Origin: Anaerolineales bacterium
Lineage (GTDB): Bacteria; Chloroflexota; Anaerolineae; Anaerolineales; DRMV01
Assembly (NCBI GenBank): GCA_027023425.1
Contig: JALVVL010000022.1
Location: 48,210 to 112,209 of the forward strand
Reading direction: 5' to 3'
DNA length: 64,000 bases
Shown: positions 16,820-24,868 of the stretch, in pieces
Layout of the letters: the number at the start of each line of letters is the position of its first letter
How positions within the stretch are numbered: the first letter of the stretch is position 1
Notes under the pieces: generated by a model
Told to the model about the DNA's origin: nothing
Database searches by the model: none
What the model saw: only the letters and a program-made list of their open reading frames with translations
Position numbers and translations under genes: made by a program

Positions 16820-17826
16820 AATTCTTGGGCTTTCTGACCCTGAGCGCGGTCGCCCTAATCGCGCCGTTGCTCGCAATTGGATGGAACACCACGGCGGCGC
16901 TGGAATCGCCCATTGCGCTCAAAAACGCCGTTCATCAGTATTGGCTGAGCAACCGCGATGCGCTCGCTGACGCAGGCAAAGATTTTGCCGCATCAGAAGC
17001 CCGCACTTTGCCGAGCAACAACTCGGCCGTATGGCTTTGGCGCGTGCTGGCCGAATTTGACCACAAGCGTTGGAAAACCCTAATGGACTACGTGCTTCCC
17101 CCTCGGCTTTTGGAAAGCACCACCGACAGCCTGATTGACCAATGGGAAGCGTGGTGGCTCGCCCCCGATTCTCAGCCGCGCCTTATAGCCGATTTGCGCC
17201 CGATAAAGCGCAACCTAAGCGCAAATTCCACGCGCATAGCCGATTGGATTTTAGCCCAAGTGCCACCTTGCGACCTAATGCAAAATGCGGCGTGGGGCAA
17301 AGCCATGCTCTTGAAAAACTGGCGGCAAGCGCCCCTGTGTTTACCCGCCATAGGCGCGAACAGCATCAAGCAAAGCCTGAGGAACGCCCTTCGCTCTCCC
17401 AATATCCCCGAGCAGGTAGACCTGCTTGCTAAAACCGGCACTTCTCCCCAACAACTAATCCGCCTGAAGCAAGAATACAATCACTTCAAGCGCCAACTGC
17501 CACTTGCGGGATTGATAACCGTCGCGCTTTGGCTTTTGGGCTCGTTGATGATGGGGCGCTCATGGAGCGGACGCATCTTCGCCGCGGGGAGCAGTTTGCT
17601 GTTCACCGCGGGCGGCATGGTGCTGTTAGGCTACGCCGCATCGCCAATAGCCAAATTCACAATTGCATACTTTGCGCCCCCCAACCTGCCCTCCTGGGCC
17701 GCCACAGCGCTGGGCAACACAATAGAGTTCTACATAGGGCTTGCCTTCAGGCCGTTGATTACGCAAGGTTTGATTTTAGGCGTGGCAGGGGCGGTTTTGC
17801 TGTTACTCGCGGCGTTGAAAAAATAG
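16816..17826 (+). CDS. Membrane protein of unknown function
   Basis: A protein of 336 residues. It has an N-terminal hydrophobic segment (signal or anchor), an extracytoplasmic region of about 200 residues rich in Trp, and three or four C-terminal transmembrane helices. No family is recognised. The start is ATG 16816, overlapping the EamA stop by 4 bases, with GGAGG a few bases before; the ORF track start at 16543 is antiphase with EamA. It is convergent with pyk. Confidence 0.65.
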   Translation: MKFLGFLTLSAVALIAPLLAIGWNTTAALESPIALKNAVHQYWLSNRDALADAGKDFAASEARTLPSNNSAVWLWRVLAEFDHKRWKTLMDYVLPPRLLESTTDSLIDQWEAWWLAPDSQPRLIADLRPIKRNLSANSTRIADWILAQVPPCDLMQNAAWGKAMLLKNWRQAPLCLPAIGANSIKQSLRNALRSPNIPEQVDLLAKTGTSPQQLIRLKQEYNHFKRQLPLAGLITVALWLLGSLMMGRSWSGRIFAAGSSLLFTAGGMVLLGYAASPIAKFTIAYFAPPNLPSWAATALGNTIEFYIGLAFRPLITQGLILGVAGAVLLLLAALKK

Positions 17827-17875
17827 CCCTGTGCTATGAAGCGCCTGCTCACAACCACCGAGGCCACAAACGGGG

Positions 17876-19324
17876 CTATGGCCTTTCGCCCACAGTGTGC
17901 AAAAGAGCAAAATTTGGCGGGCGCATTGCGCCGACCGGGAAGCCGGAAATCAGTACGACTTTTTGCCCTTCGCTTATCAGCGTGGCCGAGCGCATTGCTG
18001 CTTCCACATGAGCGAGCATGGTTTCAACCGTGTTGGCAAACGGCACCTGCTGGGGGAAAACGCCCCAATACATACTCAGGCGGCGGTAGGTGTGCTCGTC
18101 GGGCGTGAATGCCAAGATGGGCACGCGCGGCCGCGCCTTTGACATCAGCGTTGCAGTTCTGCCGGTTTGGGTGAAAACGGCAATCGCCGAAACATCGCGG
18201 TCGTGGGCGAGTTCGCGCGCCGCCAAGGTCAGCGCGCGGGCGTCATCGCGGTCGCCCTCATCAGCAGGCAGGACAAAATGCGCCCATTCGCTGCCGTGGC
18301 GCTCGGCCTCAGTGATGATCGCGCTCATCATCCGCACCGCTTCCACCGGATAGCGCCCGACGGCAGTCTCGGCAGAAAGCATGAGCGCGTCGCTGCCATC
18401 AAAGACGGCATTTGCCACATCCGAAGCCTCGGCGCGCGTGGGGCGGGGGTTGTTCACCATAGAATCCAGCATTTGAGTTGCGGTGATAACAAGTTTGGCG
18501 CGGCGGTTGGCGGCAGCAATGATGCGCTTTTGCGCGATTGGCACATCCTGCGGCGGCAGTTCAACGCCGAGGTCGCCGCGCGCCACCATCACCCCATCCG
18601 CCGCTTCCAAAATTTCGTCCAGGTTGTCCAGCGCCTCGGGGCGCTCAAGTTTGGCGATGATAGGCGTGTCAATCTTTTCGGGGGCAATTTGGGCAATGGC
18701 TTGGCGCACGCGTGCCACATCATCCGCCGAGCGCACAAACGAAACTGCCACAGCGTCAACATCGTGCTTCAACCCAAAAGCGAGGTCGGCTTCGTCCTTT
18801 TCGGTGAATGCGGGCACGTTCAGCGGCGTGCCGGGGAAATTCAAACCTTTGTGCGAAAGCAACTTGCCGCCGAGCACCACTTTTGCTTCCACAAAATTGC
18901 CGCGCACCGCCGTAACGCGCAATTCGTAGTGCCCGTCGTCCATCAAAATCCGCGTCCCCACCTTCACCACCTCGGGCAACTGGGGAAAGTCAATCGGGAT
19001 GGGCTTTGGAGCATCCTGCGGCGGCGGCAGGTGCTCAGGGTAAAGCGTGACGGTTTCGCCTTCCTTGAGCATAAGCGGCTCTTGGGGCAACTTGCCGACG
19101 CGGATTCGTGGCCCCTGCAAATCCTGCAAAATGGCTGTTGCCTTGCCGAGCCGCTTGCTCAGACGGCGCACGCGCTCAATTGCCTGTGCATGCTGTTCGT
19201 GCGTGCCGTGCGAAAAATTGAGGCGCACCACGTCCACGCCTTCTTGCAAAAGAGCGATGAGCACGCTTTCGTTCATGCTCGCCGGGCCAAGTGTGGCGAT
19301 GATTTTGGAGCGTCTGGTTCGCAT
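17876..19324 (-). CDS. pyk: Pyruvate kinase
   Basis: Converts phosphoenolpyruvate and ADP to pyruvate and ATP, the last step of glycolysis. Motifs are KIIATLGPAS at the N-terminus, VRLNFSHG, the active-site IIAKLERPEALDN...GVMVARGDLGVE, TATQMLDSM, and FDGSDALMLSAETA. Length 482 is usual, with the C-terminal allosteric domain retained and no fused PEP-utiliser domain. Start ATG 19324 has GAGGAAA upstream; the 21 extra residues of the ORF track are not conserved. Confidence 0.97.
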   Translation of the reverse strand: MRTRRSKIIATLGPASMNESVLIALLQEGVDVVRLNFSHGTHEQHAQAIERVRRLSKRLGKATAILQDLQGPRIRVGKLPQEPLMLKEGETVTLYPEHLPPPQDAPKPIPIDFPQLPEVVKVGTRILMDDGHYELRVTAVRGNFVEAKVVLGGKLLSHKGLNFPGTPLNVPAFTEKDEADLAFGLKHDVDAVAVSFVRSADDVARVRQAIAQIAPEKIDTPIIAKLERPEALDNLDEILEAADGVMVARGDLGVELPPQDVPIAQKRIIAAANRRAKLVITATQMLDSMVNNPRPTRAEASDVANAVFDGSDALMLSAETAVGRYPVEAVRMMSAIITEAERHGSEWAHFVLPADEGDRDDARALTLAARELAHDRDVSAIAVFTQTGRTATLMSKARPRVPILAFTPDEHTYRRLSMYWGVFPQQVPFANTVETMLAHVEAAMRSATLISEGQKVVLISGFPVGAMRPPNFALLHTVGERP

Positions 19325-19443
19325 TGTTTCCTCTCGGAAGGGGAGAAACACAGAAAGCACAGGAACTTTGTAACTCACGTTACGCATGGATGGTTAACAG
19401 GCAACAATTTCGTCCTATGAAACTGGTACACATTTGGCTTTTT

Positions 19444-19547
19444 CGCCCTCACCTATCCCCCAGAGCCTTGCTTCGCGGCGGCTCAGCCCCCTTTCCTCTC
19501 CCAGTGGGAGAGGAAAGGGGGCGCGCAGCGGGGGTAAGGTGAGGGCG
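19444..19547. repeat. Nested long inverted repeat (REP-like hairpin)
   Basis: Outer arms CGCCCTCACCT / AGGTGAGGGCG (11 bp, perfect) enclose a perfect inner 16-bp palindrome of CCCCCTTTCCTCTCCC with a 3-nt loop AGT (19487-19521). It lies in the 581-bp gap 19325-19905 between pyk and the CoA-transferase gene. Hairpins of the type CTCCCAnTGGGAG are common dispersed elements in bacterial genomes; only one full copy is seen here. Confidence 0.85.
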
Positions 19548-19609
19548 CTCATATGTGTTGATGCTAAAGTGCGTAACATGAGTTTGTAATTTTACCTACG
19601 CAAAGGTGG

Positions 19610-19693
19610 GTGCTGCCTTTTTGGGGCTCACCCTTCTCCAAAAGTCGCCGTAGGGCGACTTCGCAAGCAGTAGGTGCAGTTTCAACTGCCGCT
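19610..19693 (-). repeat. Dispersed hairpin element, copy 1
   Basis: On the minus strand this reads GGCAGTTGAAACTGC, CCTACTGC, then AAGTCGCCCTACGGCGACTT followed by TTGG and GAGCCCCAA. Homologous copies are at 30384-30470 and 56430-56475. Each holds two small palindromes. In this orientation the second hairpin with T-run could also terminate the CoA-transferase transcript. Confidence 0.8.
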
Positions 19694-19694
19694 G

Positions 19695-19905
19695 GAAACC
19701 ACAGAAGACACAGAAAAGCCACAGAAAACTCAGGAATTTTCTCTTGGCGCCCTTCGTGCCCTTGGCGGCCTTGGCGTTCCTATCCACCAATTGACACAGA
19801 TTTACACCAATTGAAGAAAAAACACAGAAGACACAGAAACCTCACAGAAAACACAGAATTTTGTGTTCTCTGTGCCCATCTGTGGAATCTGTGGTTTTCC
19901 TTTTG
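19695..19905. repeat. Repeat island 2
   Basis: CCACAGAAGACACAGAAA, CTTGGCGCCC, the ACCAATTGACACAGATTTACACCAATTG module and CTGTGTTTTCTGTG-type units, as in island 1. It ends at the stop codon of the CoA-transferase gene. The ORFs here are repeat translations. Confidence 0.85.
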
Positions 19906-21216
19906 TCAGATGTAATTCAGTTCCTTCGCCTGATGGCGGAGTTCGTCGCGGAAATCGGGATGTGCGATGTTGATGAGCGCGTGGGCGCGCTGGCGGATGG
20001 ATTTGCCGTAAAGGTTGGCTACGCCGTATTCCGTTACCACATAGCGGACATGGTTGCGCGTGGTAACAACGCCTGCGCCGCGCTTGAGCATGGCGACAAT
20101 GCGGCTGACGCGCGTGCCGTCGCGTAGGGTGGTCGTGCTCGGCAGGGCAATGATGGGCACCCCGCCTTTAGAACGGGAAGCGCCGTAGATGAAATCCAAC
20201 TGCCCACCTACGCCGCTGTAAAGTTTCGGCCCAATGCTGTCGGCGCACACTTGCCCCGTCAGGTCAACCTCAATCGCGGAATTTATCGCCACCATCCGCT
20301 CGTTTTGGGCAATCACAAACGGGTCGTTGACGTATTCGGTCGGGTGGAGTTCAATCATCGGGTTGTTATCCACCCAGTCATAAAGTTTTTGCGAGCCCAA
20401 GATGAAGCCGGCGATGATTTTGCCGCGGTGCAAAGTCTTGCGCGCGCCGGTCAGCACCCCGCGCTCCACCAAATCCATCACGCCATCCGAGAAAAGTTCG
20501 GTGTGCACGCCGAGGTCTTTCTTGTCGTGCAAATAGCGGAGCACCGCGTCGGGGATTGCGCCGATGCCCATTTGCATTGTCGCCCCGTCGGGGATGAGGT
20601 CGGCGATGTTTGAGGCTATCTTTTCCACCACCTGCGGGTCGCCCTTTGCACCCATGACCATCTCGGCGATTGGATAATTCACGGGCACAATGTAGTCCAA
20701 TCGGCTGACATGGATGAAAGAATCGCCCAAGGTGCGCGGCATTTGCTCATTGATTTCGGCGATGATGATTTTGGAAGACTCGGCCGGGGTTTTGGTAAGC
20801 CCAACCTCCACGCCAAAACTGCAAAAGCCGTGCTCATCAGGCGGCGAAAGGTGAACGAGCGCCACATCCAAAGGCAAAATGCCGTTTTTGAAGAGCAGCG
20901 GAAATTCAGAAAGGAAAACCGGCGTGAAGTCGGCTCGCCCTTCTTGCACAGCCTTGCGGATGTTGGCGCTGATGAACATGGTGTTGACGCGCAGGTGCCC
21001 TTCCATCTCAGGAGAAACATACTCGGCTGGCCCAACGGTGAGCGCTTGATCAATTTCCACATTTTCCAGTTCCGGGGCGCGCTTCACCAGCGCCTTGAGG
21101 AGCACCTGCGGCGTAGAGCAGTTACCCGTCAGGAAGACGCGCTGATTTGATTTGATCACACTTATCGCTTCTTCTGCGCTGACAATGCGCGAGCGGTAAA
21201 TTTTTTGCCAATCCAT
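19906..21216 (-). CDS. Acetyl-CoA hydrolase / butyrate-type CoA-transferase family protein
   Basis: Family I CoA-transferase related to 4-hydroxybutyrate CoA-transferase and acetyl-CoA hydrolase. Two domains are visible, with GIGAIPDAVL, the catalytic-Glu segment VHTELFSDG, and the CoA-site GVGGQLDFIYGA. Length 436 is usual. It lies 2 bp after alanine dehydrogenase on the same strand, which suggests a joint role in amino-acid fermentation (acyl-CoA to acid with CoA recovery or ATP yield through acetyl-CoA). The exact acyl donor and acceptor cannot be told from sequence. Confidence 0.88.
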   Translation of the reverse strand: MDWQKIYRSRIVSAEEAISVIKSNQRVFLTGNCSTPQVLLKALVKRAPELENVEIDQALTVGPAEYVSPEMEGHLRVNTMFISANIRKAVQEGRADFTPVFLSEFPLLFKNGILPLDVALVHLSPPDEHGFCSFGVEVGLTKTPAESSKIIIAEINEQMPRTLGDSFIHVSRLDYIVPVNYPIAEMVMGAKGDPQVVEKIASNIADLIPDGATMQMGIGAIPDAVLRYLHDKKDLGVHTELFSDGVMDLVERGVLTGARKTLHRGKIIAGFILGSQKLYDWVDNNPMIELHPTEYVNDPFVIAQNERMVAINSAIEVDLTGQVCADSIGPKLYSGVGGQLDFIYGASRSKGGVPIIALPSTTTLRDGTRVSRIVAMLKRGAGVVTTRNHVRYVVTEYGVANLYGKSIRQRAHALINIAHPDFRDELRHQAKELNYI

Positions 21217-21218
21217 TG

Positions 21219-22304
21219 CTATTTCTCCTGATAGGGCAAGCGAGCAAGGTTGCGGAGTTCGCCCTTGTAAGTGTTGACGGCGTGGGCTAAAGCCGGTTTT
21301 TCTACCATTGCGCGGGCAATGCCGTGGTCGGCAATGCTGAGGATGTAGGGCATCGCGGCGGTGACGAGGGCATGGGTGGCAGTGCGCGCCACCACGCCGG
21401 GCATGTTGGGCACGGCGTAGTGGATGACGCCTTCCTCAATGTAGGTGGGGTGGTCGTGGGTTGTGGGGCGCGAAGTTTCAACGCATCCGCCTTGGTCTAT
21501 GCTGACGTCAATGATGATGGCGCGTGGCTTCATCGCCCGCACCATTTCGCGCGTTACAACGATGGGAGCGCGCTCGCCCGGGCGAAGCACCGCCCCTACC
21601 ACCACATCGGCATACGCCACCGAGCGGGCAATGTTGTACTTGGTCGCCGGCAATGTGGCAACCGTGGGGTAATCGCGGAAGATTTTTTCAAGCGCACTCT
21701 GGCTGATGTCCAGCACGGTGACGTGCGCCCCAAGCCCAACGAAGCCGCGGACGGCGCACGAGCCAACTACCCCCGCGCCGATTATCACCACTTCCGCCGG
21801 AGGGACGCCGGGCAAACCGCCCAAGATAATCCCTTTGCCGCCGTGGTTGTTTTGCAAAAGCCGCGCCGCGACCTGCACGCTCATTAGCCCGCCTATGCGG
21901 CTCATCGGCTTCAGCACCGGCCGTTCCCCGTCATCTTCTTCAATTTGCTCCAGCGCAACCGAGGTGATGTCGTTTTCAAGCATGTAGGCTACTTTGTCCT
22001 GCTTAGCCGAGGCCAAATGGAGCAAGCCCACCAACACCGACCCCGGGCGCATCCAGTGCAATTCTTCAAGCATAGGACGGGCGACTTTCACCAGCAGGTC
22101 TGCCCGCCCAAAGGCTTCGTGCGGGGAATAGACGATGCGCGCACCGGCGTTTTCGTAATCCTCATCGCTGAATCCGGCGCCCAGACCGGCTTCGTGCTCC
22201 ACGTAAACCGTGTGGCCGTGGCTGGTAAGCACATGCACGCCGTGAGGCGACATGCCCACCCGATATTCAAACGGGCGCCGCTCTTTGGGAATGCAGATAT
22301 TCAT
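21219..22304 (-). CDS. ald: Alanine dehydrogenase
   Basis: NAD-dependent oxidative deamination of L-alanine to pyruvate. It has the N-terminal KERRPFEYRVGMSP segment, the Rossmann motif VVIIGAGVVGSCAVRGFVGLGA, and the active-site stretch IDVSIDQGGCVETSRPTTH; 361 residues. Start ATG 22304 has AAGGAGAG upstream; the ORF track adds ten residues. It forms an operon with the CoA-transferase that follows. Confidence 0.93.
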   Translation of the reverse strand: MNICIPKERRPFEYRVGMSPHGVHVLTSHGHTVYVEHEAGLGAGFSDEDYENAGARIVYSPHEAFGRADLLVKVARPMLEELHWMRPGSVLVGLLHLASAKQDKVAYMLENDITSVALEQIEEDDGERPVLKPMSRIGGLMSVQVAARLLQNNHGGKGIILGGLPGVPPAEVVIIGAGVVGSCAVRGFVGLGAHVTVLDISQSALEKIFRDYPTVATLPATKYNIARSVAYADVVVGAVLRPGERAPIVVTREMVRAMKPRAIIIDVSIDQGGCVETSRPTTHDHPTYIEEGVIHYAVPNMPGVVARTATHALVTAAMPYILSIADHGIARAMVEKPALAHAVNTYKGELRNLARLPYQEK

Positions 22305-22331
22305 GGCAACTCTCCTTTCATGCTGAGCAAA

Positions 22332-22371
22332 CAAGCCTCCCTGCGCGCCGTGTTGAGGCGTGGGAGGCTTG
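22332..22371 (-). terminator. Terminator between argF and ald
   Basis: Perfect 10-bp stem CAAGCCTCCC / GGGAGGCTTG with a 20-nt loop that itself contains GCGCGC. On the minus strand it is followed by TTTGCTC, a short T-run. It is placed between argF and ald, so it may limit read-through. Confidence 0.5.
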
Positions 22372-22402
22372 CTGTATTGGAAATTAGCGCGGGGCGTTCC
22401 GC

Positions 22403-23329
22403 CTAAATGCCGCCCATGAGCCGCGCGAGGATGGCTTTTTGGGCATGCAGGCGGTTGTGCGCCTGCTGGAACACAACAGAATGCGGCCCATCTATCACCT
22501 CATCGGTAATTTCCTCACCGCGGTGGGCGGGGAGGCAGTGCATCACAATCACCTCTGGCTTCGCTTCCGCCACCAGCGCCGCGTTGACCTGATAGGGCGG
22601 GAAAACGCGCTTGCGCTTTTCGGCTTCGGCTTCTTCGCCCATGCTGACCCAGGTGTCAGTGTAAATCACGTCGGCGCCTTTCACTGCCTCGTGCGGGTCG
22701 TGGGTGAATTGGAGGCTCGCGCCGCTCTCGGCGGCAAATTCGCGCGCCTGCTCAATTGCCTGCTCGGGAATTTCATAACCTTCCGGGCCTGCCCAAGCAA
22801 AGTTCGCACCGAGTTTGGTGCTGATGTGCATCAGCGAAACCGCCACATTGTTGCCATCGCCGATGAAGGCAACTTTCAAGCCTTTCACTTTGCCAAAATG
22901 TTCGTAGATTGTGAGCGCGTCGGCCAAAGCCTGAGCGGGGTGGTTGTAATCGCTCAGACCGTTGATGACCGGCACATCAGCCCAGCGGGCGAGTTCAAGG
23001 ATGTGTTCGTGGGCAAACACCCGCGCCATGATGCCCTGCACGTAGCCGCTGAGCACGCGCGCAATATCGGAAATTGCCTCGCGTTTGCCCAAGCCGATTT
23101 CCTGCGGGCCAAGGTAAAAAGCGTGCCCGCCGAGGTGCTCCATTGCCATTTCAAAAGAAACCCGCGTGCGCAAACTGGGCTTCTGGAACACCATCGCCAG
23201 CGCCTTGCCTTTGAGAATGGGCTTATTGCCACCCGCGAACCATTCTTTTTTTAGTTCAACGGCAAGGTCAAGAAGCCCTTGAATTTCTTCGGGGGAATAA
23301 TCGGCAATTGCAATGAAGTCGCGTTTCAT
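22403..23329 (-). CDS. argF: Ornithine carbamoyltransferase
   Basis: Makes citrulline from ornithine and carbamoyl phosphate. Signature motifs are SLRTRVSFE (carbamoyl-phosphate site), HPAQALAD and [10 protein letters not shown] (ornithine site); 308 residues. Start ATG 23329 has GGAGG 7 bases upstream. No other arginine genes are adjacent. The upstream region carries a CACAGGTTTTCCTGTG palindrome and a MITE 75 bp before the start. Confidence 0.95.
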   Translation of the reverse strand: MKRDFIAIADYSPEEIQGLLDLAVELKKEWFAGGNKPILKGKALAMVFQKPSLRTRVSFEMAMEHLGGHAFYLGPQEIGLGKREAISDIARVLSGYVQGIMARVFAHEHILELARWADVPVINGLSDYNHPAQALADALTIYEHFGKVKGLKVAFIGDGNNVAVSLMHISTKLGANFAWAGPEGYEIPEQAIEQAREFAAESGASLQFTHDPHEAVKGADVIYTDTWVSMGEEAEAEKRKRVFPPYQVNAALVAEAKPEVIVMHCLPAHRGEEITDEVIDGPHSVVFQQAHNRLHAQKAILARLMGGI

Positions 23330-23357
23330 GTTGAATCCTCCGTTCAAAAGAATCTTA

Positions 23358-23373
23358 CACAGGTTTTCCTGTG
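23358..23373. promoter_or_regulatory. Perfect palindrome upstream of argF
   Basis: CACAGGTTTTCCTGTG, a 6-bp stem with a 4-nt loop, 28 nt upstream of the argF start codon. It could be an operator or a leader hairpin. It does not look like an ArgR box. Confidence 0.3.
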
Positions 23374-23404
23374 GATTGCTCAAAGCATGGTTCCAAAAAC
23401 AAGT

Positions 23405-23559
23405 TAGGAGTTACGCGGTTCTCCTGCTTCATGTCACCGCGAGGTGGTCGTAGACTGCCGAAGCGGTCTCCCCCACTGTCTGGGGGATGGCTTCGCCGCC
23501 TATGGCGGCTCGCCATGACATGAAAACGCACGCTTCTACCAGCAACCGCGTAAGTCCTA
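23405..23559. mobile_element. MITE-like element, copy A (155 bp)
   Basis: Ends are TAGGAGTTACGCGGTT and AACCGCGTAAGTCCTA, imperfect terminal inverted repeats of 16 bp. It is homologous along its whole length to 52352-52506 (copy B, also 155 bp). Inside is a CCGCCTATGGCGG palindrome and a CATGTCA...TGACATG inverted pair. The TA at both ends would fit insertion by an IS630/Tc1-type transposase (inference). No transposase is encoded. Confidence 0.85.
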
Positions 23560-23673
23560 TAAGTATAACATCGCAAGGTTAGCAAAACAACAAAAGCGCG
23601 CCCGTTGCCTACAAGCAAATTGCGAAGCGCTGTTTCTCGCCCTCACTGCTTGTAACCTTCACCTGCCGAATGG

Positions 23674-23702
23674 TGGATAATGCCGCTCACTTACGATAAA
23701 AT
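23674..23702 (+). promoter_or_regulatory. Probable promoter of the NDP-kinase-like gene
   Basis: TGGATA (4 of 6 match to TTGACA), a 17-bp spacer and TAAAAT (5 of 6 match). It would start transcription near 23709, giving a leader of about 90 nt. The leader can form a GGTGG...CCACC hairpin. Confidence 0.45.
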
Positions 23703-23703
23703 A

Positions 23704-23796
23704 ATGCCAGACGCATATGCTCTACGGCGTCGCCAGTTGGTGGGAAGAGCATTGTCCTGCCACCATTGCGGCGCACAAATCCCAAAACTGAGGTAA
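23704..23796 (+). CDS. Possible 30-residue leader ORF with a CxxC motif
   Basis: ATG-to-TAA frame too short for the ORF track. It contains CHHCGAQIP, a zinc-ribbon-like half motif, and stops 4 bases before the ATG of the next gene, so it could couple its translation. Against it: no Shine-Dalgarno, and the likely promoter would start transcription after this ATG. It may be chance. Confidence 0.2.
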   Translation: MPDAYALRRRQLVGRALSCHHCGAQIPKLR

Positions 23797-23800
23797 AAGA

Positions 23801-24814
23801 ATGAGCGAATTCAAAGACCTTTTACAATCCAAAGTTTTTACCGAAAATGCCGAACAGGAAATTCTCAAACCTTTCTCTTTTCAGGAAGGGTACAAAAACG
23901 AACTGATTTTCTTCTTCAAGCCGGAAACTTTTTTGCTCCCTGCGCAGGTTTCGGAGCGCGTGATAGAAATGATTGAGAGCAAATTGGAGGAATACGGGGC
24001 AAACGTCTCCGGCATTGTGGCGGTGCGCGGCCCTGTTTTGGAGCGCCACGGCATTATGGACCGCCATTACGGCTTCATAAACACACTTTCCAAAAACGCT
24101 TCCAAGATGGTTAGTTTAGAAGAACTGGAACCGGTAGCCGAGGCCATAGGGCTTGATCTTCAGGCCGAAAAGCCGCAAATCCTCGGCGGGCATGAATTTT
24201 TGGAGCAATTTCCGGAGTTCAACGCCGAAAGTTTGAACGATTTGTGGTTCCAAGAACGCTCGGCGCGGGTGCGAAGCGGCTTTTACGTCCGGCGTGTGAA
24301 TGTGAACGGCAAAGATGTTGTGCTCGTGAACGGCTTTCACCCCCTGCAGTTGGAACATTACACCAACCCCGAGCACAAAACAGTTGTGGCTCTTTTGCAC
24401 TCCAACACACCGTGGAAGGTTTTGCGGGAGGAAATGATAGGCGATACTTACCCCGATAAGGCTTCGCCAAACTCGGTGCGCGGCACCCTCTACGCCGATG
24501 ACGAGGTCAACAAGTGGGTGGAAGTTTCTATCGCTAACAACTTTGTGCATCTCTCTGCGGGGCCTTTTGAGGCTTTGAAGGAGATGGAAAACTTCCTCAA
24601 GCCGCTGATCGGGGAATTTTCGCTGGCCAAAACCAATGTTGGGCGCGCCATCATTGCATCCGGCCTTGATGAAAGCGCGATTTCGTATGCCCTCACTAAC
24701 CCCACTGTGAAAACTGCCGAGGGCGAAACCGACCTCTTCTCGGCAACCGAATTGGCCGACACTGACGAAGCAGTGGCTCTGTTTGTGGAAAATGTGAAGG
24801 CAAGCAAAGCCTGA
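23801..24814 (+). CDS. Nucleoside-diphosphate-kinase-like protein with a large insertion
   Basis: A protein of 337 residues. Its pieces follow the order of NDP kinase: ELIFFFKPET (32-43, cf. LxxIKPDA), DRHYGF (87-92, cf. EEHYAEH), VVALLHSNTPWKVLREEMIGDT (195-216, cf. VVAMVLEG...LMG.T), SPNSVRGTL (222-230, cf. APGTIRGD), and NNFVHLSAGP (246-255, cf. NxxHGSDS), which keeps the phospho-acceptor His (His250). About 90 extra residues sit between the HY motif and VVAL, and a C-terminal extension of about 65 follows. Ordinary NDPK is about 140 residues. Catalysis is not assured. GAGGTAAAAG precedes the ATG. Confidence 0.65.
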   Translation: MSEFKDLLQSKVFTENAEQEILKPFSFQEGYKNELIFFFKPETFLLPAQVSERVIEMIESKLEEYGANVSGIVAVRGPVLERHGIMDRHYGFINTLSKNASKMVSLEELEPVAEAIGLDLQAEKPQILGGHEFLEQFPEFNAESLNDLWFQERSARVRSGFYVRRVNVNGKDVVLVNGFHPLQLEHYTNPEHKTVVALLHSNTPWKVLREEMIGDTYPDKASPNSVRGTLYADDEVNKWVEVSIANNFVHLSAGPFEALKEMENFLKPLIGEFSLAKTNVGRAIIASGLDESAISYALTNPTVKTAEGETDLFSATELADTDEAVALFVENVKASKA

Positions 24815-24831
24815 GATGAGGCATTTTGAAC

Positions 24832-24864
24832 AAAAAAGCGCGGCTTTGGGAGCCGCGCTTTTTT
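24832..24864. terminator. Bidirectional intrinsic terminator
   Basis: Perfect 14-bp stem AAAAAAGCGCGGCT / AGCCGCGCTTTTTT with a 5-nt loop. It separates the NDPK-like gene (+) from the convergent glycosyltransferase gene (-) and has T-runs on both strands. Confidence 0.92.
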
Positions 24865-24868
24865 GTTT

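Noticed and set aside
18167-19420. 417-residue plus-strand ORF opposite pyk
   Set aside because: Composition is typical of antisense shadow (His/Arg rich) and pyk is complete on the other strand.
23405-23559. Degraded coding gene or IS with transposase
   Set aside because: At 155 bp, with terminal inverted repeats and internal palindromes, it has no meaningful frame; both copies have equal length, which fits a MITE.
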